From Didymodactylos carnosus (lineage: Eukaryota > Rotifera > Eurotatoria > Philodinida > Philodinidae): a DNA stretch of 20,405 nt. The notes beneath the pieces are model-generated. The model saw only the letters and a list, made by a program, of their open reading frames with translations. It ran no database searches and was not told where the DNA came from. The position numbers and the translations under genes were made by a program. Positions within the stretch are counted from its first letter, which is position 1, and every line of letters begins with the position of its first letter. Positions 12,466-20,405 of the stretch are shown here, piece by piece. Location: positions 1 through 20,405 of the forward strand of contig CAJNOQ010003394.1 of the NCBI GenBank assembly GCA_905250885.1. Direction: 5' to 3'.

Positions 12466-13510
12466 CAACATTTATTTAATATCTTTGCAATTTTTTAGTT
12501 TCTCTGTCTTAACAATTTTTTTCTTGTTGTATCGAGATAGGATCAATATTATATATATATTTTTCTTGTTCAGCAAATCAATTTTATTTCAGAGTAAATA
12601 ACTCAATTTTAACAGTGCTCTGTATTGTTTCATGGCACAATCTGTCATCTGAGAAAACGGCAATATGCCTTGTACATGCTAAGTTTCTCTTTAAAATTTC
12701 TTTACTCAGTCCAATACAAAAAGGTTTGTTTTGCTGTACGATAATCTCTCAACTGTGTGACTTTATAAGATTTCCATTACAATCCAAGGTTTTGTAGTAG
12801 CGGTCAACAGATTAAAAAAGATGGTTAAACAAACGAATGAATGAGTGAGTTTAGTATGAAATATAAATGTCACAAAAAGTAAAGAATTCGTGCTGAAATG
12901 GTATGTAACAGCAGTATGTACTACAATAAAAGAAAAGAAGTTTGAACAGAATGATTCTCCATATATAAAATCTATTATTGTGTTAAAATGATTTAGTCAA
13001 ATACGGCAAAAAATTATTGAAAAAGTTATTCAGCAACTTTTTTCGTCTTACTGATGCGGACGAAACTATAAAATGCAGAATAACGTAGGCTAATACGAGT
13101 TTTTGTTATTGTGTAGTTCATTTTAAACGGCATATCTAAGTTAATTGGCATTCGTTTTCAAAATCAATCGCCACGAACATAGGTGGGCTTTGTTGTAAAA
13201 CGTTATATTGAAATCTTTGTTTTTGTTAAAAGGTTTGTTTGCTTTTGAATAGAACATTCTTTTTTTCTATTAAAAACAGATGGTGCGCATACTGGAGTAC
13301 AGAAATGCTTACTGAAGTCGTTAATAAAAAATAAATCACAACTAATGTATCTGTGTCATTAAGTAATACAAGCCATACTCTTCATGTAGTGTATAAGTTT
13401 GCTTGTAAGTATTCCATTAACGAGAAATTTATCATCTTATTTTAACACTTGTTAAATGTTTAATAAAATTTAGTTTTTGTTTCCACGTTTTAGTACACCA
13501 TTCTAGATTT
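12466..13510. other. Gene-free interval between UBXN4 and TBC1D16
   Basis: About 1 kb of A+T-rich DNA: UBXN4 3' UTR, then spacer. Candidate poly(A) signals include AATAAA at 12925-12930. Short open frames at 12398-12601 and 12615-12797 show no coding features. No repeat or RNA gene was recognised. Confidence 0.5.
12925..12930 (+). terminator. AATAAA, possible UBXN4 polyadenylation signal
   Basis: It lies 460 nt after the UBXN4 stop in A-rich DNA. This is a candidate only, as hexamers of this kind are expected by chance in A+T-rich sequence. Confidence 0.25.
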
Positions 13511-13527
13511 TATTTATTTTGTCATAG
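13507..13527 (+). promoter_or_regulatory. 3' splice acceptor 37 nt before the TBC1D16 ATG
   Basis: TTTTATTTATTTTGTCATAG-type tract ends at 13527. The 37-nt leader after it begins with a short upstream open frame (ATG at 13528, four codons, TAA at 13540-13542). Confidence 0.5.
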
Positions 13528-13564
13528 ATGTTATGTAGCTAATATAAAGATCGAATCTCAAATA

Positions 13565-16500
13565 ATGTCATTTTCGTTATCTACGTCTTCGCTCTCAACT
13601 TCATCGACAGTATCATCTATTTTTCATCGTGCTTCATCGTTTATAACATTTCGTTCCCCTTCTAAAACTCCACCATTAGATGGTGAAATTATATTCAGTA
13701 AAAATAATGTTTGTATTCATCCGCCGAGTCGACTTCATTCTCAAACATTACACCATCCAGGATATTTATGTATTAAATGTCAAAATAATCCAGTAAATAA
13801 AATACAATTTTCTTTTTTCTAGTTATAAAATTTTTTCTTTTTGTAGGCACTTGGTGCAACATTAATTTTGACATGGATTCCAAATTCAACATTGAAAAAT
13901 CGAACGAAACAACAGCAACCACTCACACCAAATCAATCACGATCAATATCTTTATCACAATATGATTCGCCACACAACGGAGTATGTGCAAAGAACTTTT
14001 CAATTATATTATATATTGTCTGTTATCTACTCACCTTTATCTTCATATCCTCTAGAATTTTCTTACTTTATCTAGACTGTATCAGCTTCGACTCCTGTTC
14101 ATTCAAAAACGCTTAATCTTCCAGATCATCAATTATCTGCCATTAGTATGATCGATAGCGATTATCATAGTGATCATCCTTCATTTACTTCATTATTTTC
14201 ACCATCACCTCAGATTCAAGTTAATGACCATGAAAATGATCCTGATGATCATTTCGAAGATGCCTGTGATGAATCGAATAGGCATGAATCAGTTATATCG
14301 GAAACGACGGAAGGTCCCGATGAACAGAATGATATTGAAATATTTACCGATCTCGACGATAATGATGATGATGTTCTAATCACTGATGAACATGAACAAC
14401 AGCCACCAATTCTCAAAACAACGTCATGGAAAGATGTAGCAGGTATCTATGAACAACACAATGCATTATTAATAGAAGATGATTCAATGGTACATGGTAC
14501 AGAACAAATGAAATCAGTTGCAGAACAATTTTGTGGAGTATTTTCAGTGAATTTAGGTGAATTTATCTAATATCTATTTCAAAAGTAAACGTTTTCATCT
14601 TTTCTATCTATTTAGGTCAAATGCGTTCATTACGTTTATTTTATTGTGATGAATTAACCAACAGTGGTCAATTAGTAATAGCCTCGTGTGAAAGTCAATA
14701 TAAAGTGCTGCATTTCCATCAAGGTGGATTAGATAGATTAACTAATGTATTTAATGAATGGAATATATTTGCAGTAGAAAAAGTAATTCAATATTCTTCT
14801 AAAAGAGTTGTTTAAGTAACCTTAGAAGAAACTGTTAGTCAATTTTCGTCAAAAATATCGATTTCGAGATTTATACATGGTTGCATAGCCCAAAGTGTTT
14901 ACTTTCAGCATTTATATCGCTTTCTGCCCCAGACATAAATTTTCAGGATTTCAGAGGAAATATCGAGAAATAAAATATTTGATTCTAGCTTTTTCTACGA
15001 TATTCACGCAATTAAACCATTTTCTAGGCACGTAGATTTATAGAGCAACCTTTTCTGGTCGGAATGAGACACGACGTTTTACTTGAAATCGTTCTTTTGA
15101 GTTTTAACTGTTCGAGTAGCAAAGATTTACTGCTAATGGTCGCTGTCATTACAAGTTGTTCGAGCTAGATTTTGCTTTTCAATCTAGTTCTTGAGGAATA
15201 GGAAGTTTTTGAAAAGTTAGTCGAAACTTTTTTCTTAAAAGCTTTGAGAAAACTAAATAAAAAGAAATTTGAAAAACCCGTCTCTATTGAAATCAATATT
15301 TCCGGATTAAATCTTTAGTGTCATCTTTCTAGGATAAGACATATTCTTCGAAAATTTTATCTAGATCGGATATTGTGAGACAAAACGATGCTTTTGTCAG
15401 TGGGATGAAGAAAGCGGAATAGTTATTATTGGTTTTCACTTTTTTGTTTACGTATTCTTTATTTGTGTATTTTTTAACTGTTAAGTTTGATGAGTTATAC
15501 AATGATTTTTTATTAATATTAATGTTCTCTTTATTTAGGCAAAAGCTGGTTTTTCAAATTGTCATCAATTTAATGTTGTTCATCCCACAATCGATTTAAC
15601 TGATTTACATCCAGAAGAAGGTTGTTATCATCTAATAACGGCCGATGTTTGGAAAACATATTTCAGTGCACATGGAGAGATACAGGATAATTATCAACTA
15701 AGAAAAGTAAAAAAATAACATACTCTTTGCTTTTTTCGTTAATGAACAATATTTTTTTACTTTAGTCAATTTTTTTTGGCGGTATTGATTCTTCGATATC
15801 TCGTCATGTTTGGCCATTTTTATTGCATTTATATCCGTTTGATTCAACTTACGAACAACGAGAGACAATTTGTCATCAAAAATATTTACAATATCAAAAA
15901 ATCAGAGCAAAAAGGTACAAAGTTATCTTTATTTTATTGGTCATTTAATATAAAAGAAGTTGATTACATTTTTATAGAGATTTAGCAGCGAATGATCCCG
16001 ATCAACTGCAATTTACTCATGATGTGGAATCAATCATAGAAAAAGATGTTGTGAGAACTGATCGTTCGAATCCATACTATAAAGGAGATAAAAATCCAAA
16101 TTTACAACTGATGAAGTATGTTATGTGTAATCCGTGGTGTCTACAGATCTATTAAAAGTGTCTCCATATTATTAGAGATATTCTGATGAATTACGCTTTC
16201 TATTGTCCAACAATGGGTTATAGTCAAGGTATGTCAGATTTATTGGCACCCGTATTAGCTGTTATACAAAATGAATCGGATACTTTCTGGTGTTTTGTTG
16301 GATTAATGAACAGAACAATATTTATTAGTACACCAACAGATGATGTTATGGAAAAACAACTGGTATATCCTATACACTATCCATTGATAACAATGACATT
16401 TTATTTACATTCTATTTTATCTAGAGATATTTACATGAATTACTTCGTTTAATGTTACCTGATTTTTATTGTCATTGTTTAAAACAATCGGATGGATTAG

Positions 16501-17124
16501 ATTTATTATTTGTTCATCGATGGATTTTACTGTGTTTTAAACGTGAATTTCCCGAATTTGGTCTGTATTGGATGGATGTAGACTAATATTTTTTTATATT
16601 TTATTTTGTTATTTAGAGGCATTGCGTATGTGGGAATCATGTTGGGCTCATTTTCAGACAGATTATTTCCATTTATTTTTATGTATTTCAATAATGGCCA
16701 TCTACGGCGATGATATTGTTCAACAACAATTAGGAACAGATGATATGTTATTACATTTTAATAGTTTAGCCATGCACATGAATGGACATATTGTACTTAA
16801 AAAAGTATGTAACACTTATTACGGATCGAAAGCGTTTCTAGAGAAAAGCTATAATAAAGGGAGATATCTCAGTCTATAACCTTTTTCATATAAGACTGGT
16901 TTTATGCAAATAATTAAGCAACAAATGAGTTTGTCTTTTTATTATAGGCTCGTAGTTTATTATATAAATTTCGTTTATTACCTCGTATTCCATGTGTCCT
17001 TCATGATATCTGTACGTTATGTGGCCCTGGTATGTGGGATAGTATTCACGTACCACAAGTCTATTGTATATGCACAACTAATCAAGAAAAAGAACGCTGT
17101 CCATTCAGTGGAATATGTTTATAA
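13565..17124 (+). CDS. TBC1D16: TBC1D16, Rab GTPase-activating protein
   Basis: Eleven exons: 13565-13792, 13847-13981, 14076-14556, 14616-14782, 15539-15706, 15766-15914, 15978-16115, 16176-16362, 16425-16560, 16617-16804, 16948-17124; 717 aa (human 767). TBC proteins speed GTP hydrolysis by Rabs; human TBC1D16 acts on Rab4A in receptor recycling. Residues 39-92 carry the family N-terminus (DGEIIFSKNNVCIHPP, HHPGYLC, LGATLILTWIPNS). Residues about 122-270 are a poorly conserved Asp/Ser/His-rich region. FCGVFSVNLGQMRSLRLF and ESQYKVLHFHQGGLD follow. The TBC domain is about 394-650: FFGGID, the arginine finger in IEKDVVRTDR (Arg469), the glutamine finger in GYSQGMSDL (Gln506), DTFWCFVGLM, CFKREFPEFEALRMWE, and AMHMNGHIVLKKARSLLYKFRLLPRIPC. 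Both catalytic fingers are present. A Cys-rich tail (LCGPGMWDS, CPFSGICL) ends about 40 residues before the human terminus. Introns are 54-143 nt except intron 4 (756 nt). Confidence 0.95.
14783..15538. other. Long intron 4 of TBC1D16, possible old repeat insertion
   Basis: All other introns of this gene are 54-143 nt, but this one is 756 nt. It shows no open frame of note. Phrases such as AAATATCGAGAAATAAAA and AATATTTCCGGATTAAATC resemble the style of the block at 9580-10450, suggesting an inserted repeat now too decayed to outline. Confidence 0.35.
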
Positions 17125-17342
17125 ACAAATTATATTATAAGAAATTTTCTCGCGATTTCTAGTCATTTTCTAATCTTTTACTTTTCATTCTTATTTCTTT
17201 TTATGTAAACGAAAGTTTTTCAACAAAGAATCTCACGAAATGATATATCAGTTTTTAATAATGTAGTGTTTTTTGATAAACTTCAGTATATAGATGATTA
17301 CAAATACGAAAGTTTTTCTTTTACGAGCTTTCGCTCTCTCCA

Positions 17343-17403
17343 AGAGTATCATCAGGCAATTTTTTATTTCATTCAGAAATAAAAAATTGCCTGATGATGC
17401 TCT
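17343..17403. repeat. Near-perfect 28-bp hairpin downstream of TBC1D16
   Basis: The left arm 17343-17370 pairs with 17376-17403 around a 5-nt loop (ATTCA). Every position pairs, with one G-T wobble (17347 with 17399). The inner arms read CATCAGGCAATTTTTTATTTC and its complement. An AATAAA lies in the right arm at 17378-17383, 254 nt after the TBC1D16 stop. A smaller stem, GAGC-TTTC-GCTC, lies just upstream at 17325-17336. Such a good pairing in A+T-rich spacer suggests a recent palindromic insertion or a transcribed hairpin. Confidence 0.85.
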
Positions 17404-17577
17404 CACAAAGTGATGCCTAAACTGTGTCTTATCTCTCTGTAATGATATTTTTGACTCACTTTTGATCAACACTATTCTATTCTCACTTAGAAATTTAACG
17501 AGTTTATAAACGAATATTTCTGACGTTCTAGAGAATTTTTTTTTTCATATTTGTTACTAGAAAAAACAACCGTTCTG

Positions 17578-17583
17578 AATAAA
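17578..17583 (+). terminator. AATAAA, possible TBC1D16 polyadenylation signal
   Basis: It lies about 450 nt after the stop codon. The AATAAA inside the hairpin at 17378-17383 is an alternative. Neither can be confirmed from sequence. Confidence 0.25.
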
Positions 17584-17840
17584 CGAAAACATCTAACTTT
17601 TTTATACTAAAGAGATTTTTTATATCATTCATGCGTGTGTCGTTTGTTACTTCTTACTCATCTATGCATTATCTCAGTGTTCCATATATTTTTTTTCTTC
17701 AATATTCAACAGGTCCAAGTACTATATATATAGTTATGTTTCAAGATTTCATTTTATTTATTTTTCGAGCAAATGTATCGCTGTTATATGTTCAGATTTT
17801 CTTCGTCATTATGAGCTTGTTTGTTTATTTTTAAAAAAAC

Positions 17841-17914
17841 AAAATCTTAGTAGAATAAAATGCATATTAAAAAACATAAAATCTTAGTAGAATAAAATGC
17901 ATATTAAAAAACAT
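17841..17914. repeat. 37-bp tandem duplication, two copies
   Basis: The unit starting AAAATCTTAGTAGAATAAAA is present twice, at 17841-17877 and 17878-17914, with no difference between copies. The bases before the first copy (TTAAAAAAAC) resemble the end of the unit, so a third, degraded copy may have existed. Identity of the copies suggests a recent duplication. Confidence 0.9.
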
Positions 17915-18440
17915 ATATTATTTATGCCAACGGTCATATAATCTCTTTGTCTATGAATCAATCTAAGACTTTCATTTCATACTGTCTGATCTAATTATCC
18001 TGCCATAATGGGCAATAAAGGGGAAAAAATATAAAAGTGAACATTTTATATTTTTGAATAGCGAATGATGAACTCTGATCTCTGGGCTATCGTTTCCTGT
18101 TATAATAGATTTCTAGTTTAGTTTTGAATTATCGAAGAAAATCTTACTTTTCCGTGCTAAAGAGATTTCTAAAACTAGTTCTTCAATATAATAAGTTTCC
18201 AGAGCGTCAGTCTGCTTCAAACTTTGTACTTCTTTGTATTTTTCTACATGTAGCACGTTGATACTCTGCAAAATTTCCACTTTAATTCCCCCCTCTACAG
18301 TGTATTTTTCGAAAATCACATAAAAAGACCAAGTTGTCTACTGTGTCTGTACAACTATGATTGTTAACAATATAGACATGAACACTATTATTAACAGCAT
18401 AACAGACGAACACATGTAGAACTTAATTTAAAAGTATTGT
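17915..18440. other. Gene-free spacer
   Basis: A+T-rich DNA with no convincing gene. An open frame on the - strand (18113-18319) has an unusually charged translation but no ATG, splice site or recognised motif, so I do not call it. Confidence 0.4.
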
Positions 18441-18505
18441 ATTAAGAAAAACATTGTATTTTCTGGACTTATATCATACTCACTTGCGACTCCTGTTGTA
18501 TTCAG

Positions 18506-18631
18506 GAACATGAAGCGGACGGATTTGTATGGAAGTACCTCAGCAATTGTACGCCCCAGAAGCGTTTTTATGCAATGAAAATGACATATTCAGAATCAGC
18601 GCAAGAAACTGCATCGAATAATGTGCGATTA
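18506..18631 (+). other. Candidate isolated 42-codon exon, family unknown
   Basis: The segment is bounded by an acceptor (TGTTGTATTCAG, ending 18505) and a consensus donor (GTAAGT, from 18632). Its length, 126 nt, is a whole number of codons and it is open in one frame beginning EHEADGFVWKYLSNCTPQKR. It is richer in G+C than the sequence on either side. It could be an exon of an unseen gene, a remnant of a transposon gene, or chance. No neighbouring exon could be joined to it. Confidence 0.2.
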
Positions 18632-18851
18632 GTAAGTTTTTCTGACCAAAAATGTGTTGGATCTAACGAAACGCTAAACTCGAAGCGTAGAGTCACAATT
18701 TTGGCTAAGGATTTTTGATATTTGCTATAGAAGCAGTCCGAAAGTCTATAAACACTTTTTTTTATAGGTTTTCAGATATGCTCTTTCCAATGATGCGCTT
18801 TATAAAGTTTGATGAATGTTACCTTGTTGTTTAATGATCACCTGATTTTTC

Positions 18852-18926
18852 CTACGATACGTTATGGCAAGTAAAACGATGAATATGTTGTACTTATCAC
18901 TCAGTTACTCGCCATAACGTATGTAG
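18852..18926. repeat. Imperfect inverted repeat with a 30-nt loop
   Basis: The arm 18852-18874 (CTACGATACGTTATGGCAAG...) pairs with 18905-18926, with one mismatch and one bulged base. The core ATACGTTATGGC is perfect. It may be a small palindromic insertion or the end of a decayed transposon; no target duplication is evident. Confidence 0.6.
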
Positions 18927-20258
18927 CCTTTTAATCCTCTTAATTTTATTTTTAAAAAACTTCTCGCAGACGTAGGATCTTTCTTGGAAAAAAGCTTGTT
19001 TTATCCACTGCTGTTTTCTTTCGGCACACCTCCCTTGAACGATTAGGATGAATTGGCAGCATTTCTCTCAAACCTATTGTTTTTGTCATCGATTTTTACT
19101 TTGGACATTTTTAAAGTCTCGGCTAGGCTTTTCAAATCTCTCCTCCAACTATCGATTAAAGATTTTTTCTTACGTCTTGGGCCCTAGCTATGAACCTATG
19201 AGGATTGAAGATGTGGAACCCGACCCGAAGGTTGAGTATGGGCAGAAGTTCACCGGTACGGATTTCGTTTTTTCTAATCTACTCGAAAACCAGAAGGTTT
19301 TAGTGGATAATTCAAGATTTTATTTCTGATGTTTTAAAAGAGTTACTTAAGAACATAATGATAACCTGACATCTCCAGCCGAAGTTTTTGGCTGGAAAAC
19401 GAAACGGAAAAAATTTTTAGGCGTACGTCGAGTATGGATACGAAGTTGTCGGGTCGGGTACGGCCGAAAAAACGTTTTCGCGTCGGGAACTGATAGGAAA
19501 ACGGTATCCGTGCACATCTCTTATAAGGATAGATATACTGCTCAAGATATGAGTAAGATAACTTAGGCATAAGACTAACTAATTTTTGTCACCTTTTACG
19601 TTCATTGTTGAACTTTCTGCTTAACTTTTGTCAGAGACTGTCTCGACCCAGGAGAAGTCATATTCCCTTCTTCGCACAATCACATGCGTTTTCTACACAT
19701 CAGAAACAAGGCATGTCCCTCTGCACATGTTCCGTCAGAGCTGTTTCCTCATGATCTGTTACGTCACAAGTAAAACAACGAGTTGCGTTTCTGTTGAGTC
19801 TTGATAGCAGAAACGAAAAACACAAAGCAGTGATGTCGTTATGAAAGCACTTAAATGACGTTGGCAAAAACCTCGTGTCTATTCAGTCGTCTCATTACAA
19901 CTGACAGCAGAATGAATACAAACGTTGATTTAATATTCCAAAGAGAGATGCGGCATGACTTATCAGACCGATTGCTCAGTACTTGTGGCAATGATGAATG
20001 TTTGAAACAAGCACAGAATGCTAAGTTGATCATGTGTTCTTCAACTACATTCATTGCGGCACACACAAACCTGATGATTGCAATGTGTTGAGAATAGTGG
20101 AGAGAGAGATGACATCTATAGTCAAGACCATAGTAAAAATGCTAATGGCTGGCCATCCGTCCATATTAGCCTGGGAGGATAGAACAGTGCCTAATACTGA
20201 GAAGAACCATCACTCAATGTGACATTGCGGTGGTGACTATTTTTACTGACCAACTGAC
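18927..20258. other. Gene-free right-hand region with repeat-like pieces
   Basis: No recognisable gene. From about 19630 to 20225 base composition is visibly richer in G+C and the frames at 19855-20091 and 20034-20222 are open, but neither shows a known motif and neither has flanking splice sites I trust. The stretch 19190-19470 contains CCCGACCCG and CGGGTCGGGTACGG phrases typical of decayed repeats, including two related copies (19231-19261 and 19427-19463) that share GAGTATGG, GAAGTT and a GGTACGG end. Confidence 0.35.
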
Positions 20259-20405
20259 TTAACCCTTAAGAGCCGAACGTCCCTTCCAAGGGACATTTGA
20301 ATAAATGCAGTACAAATCGTAAGAAGACTTTTGAAACAGAAGTGGATATTTTTCTGGGCTGAGATGATCTTGGTGGTCATACTGACATCAAAATAAAACC
20401 TTCAA
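20259..20405 (+). mobile_element. Possible left end of a piggyBac-type element (cut by window edge)
   Basis: TTAA at 20259-20262 is followed at once by CCCTTAAGAGCCGAACGTCC. piggyBac elements insert at TTAA and begin with CCC/CCY after the duplicated TTAA. A sub-terminal palindrome follows at 20279-20294 (GTCCCTT, CC, AAGGGAC), as is common near such termini. The rest of the element, any transposase and the matching right end lie outside the window, so this cannot be settled here. Confidence 0.4.

Noticed and set aside
12398-12797. Two short + strand frames after UBXN4
   Set aside because: The first overlaps the UBXN4 end in another frame; the second has no motif or splice support.
14170-14379. 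Met/Ile-rich frame overlapping TBC1D16 exon 3
   Set aside because: Out-of-frame shadow of the Asp/His-rich region.
18113-18319. 68-codon - strand frame with a charged, protein-like translation
   Set aside because: The nominal start is GTG, no splice sites were convincing and no family is recognised; it might be a decayed exon but cannot be supported.
19851-20222. Overlapping open frames on both strands near the right end
   Set aside because: Three mutually exclusive frames, none with a recognised motif; the richer G+C content lowers stop frequency and makes such frames likely.

Overview
The window is animal nuclear DNA: A+T-rich, with intron-split genes of metazoan families, GT-AG introns of mostly 54-143 nt, and codons strongly favouring A or T in the third position. 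The best guess is a bdelloid rotifer or a close relative. This rests on compact genes, tiny introns and 3' splice-site signals just ahead of every start codon, which fit the spliced-leader trans-splicing reported for rotifers. It is an inference, not proof; another small spiralian is possible.

Five genes can be built, all on the + strand. From left to right they are: (1) PRDX3, a mitochondrial 2-Cys peroxiredoxin, 2 exons, 245 aa; (2) an unrecognised 428-aa protein with a Ser-rich N-terminus and a beta-propeller-like body, 3 exons; (3) a GRB2/drk/Sem-5 adaptor (SH3-SH2-SH3), 6 exons, 249 aa; (4) UBXN4 (erasin), an ER-associated UBX protein, 4 exons, 475 aa; (5) TBC1D16, a Rab GTPase-activating protein, 11 exons, 717 aa. 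All exon joins keep frame and restore conserved family sequence. Genes 1-3 are only about 340-360 nt apart (stop to next acceptor) and could be co-transcribed. Their functions (peroxide removal, unknown, receptor tyrosine kinase signalling, ER-associated degradation, Rab4-type membrane traffic) do not form an obvious pathway.

The spaces between genes hold old repeats rather than genes: a 0.6-kb inverted-repeat element inside the longest GRB2 intron, a repeat-like block at about 9.6-10.45 kb, a near-perfect 28-bp hairpin and a 37-bp tandem duplication downstream of TBC1D16, and a possible piggyBac-type terminus at the right edge. The last 3.3 kb has no recognisable gene. At the left edge a 62-codon open frame may be the last exon of an upstream gene.

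No operon-like defence system, CRISPR array, tRNA or rRNA was seen. The points most worth a second look are the acceptor-before-ATG pattern on all five genes, the unrecognised gene, the missing FPR motif in the UBX domain of UBXN4, and the hairpins and inverted-repeat element.
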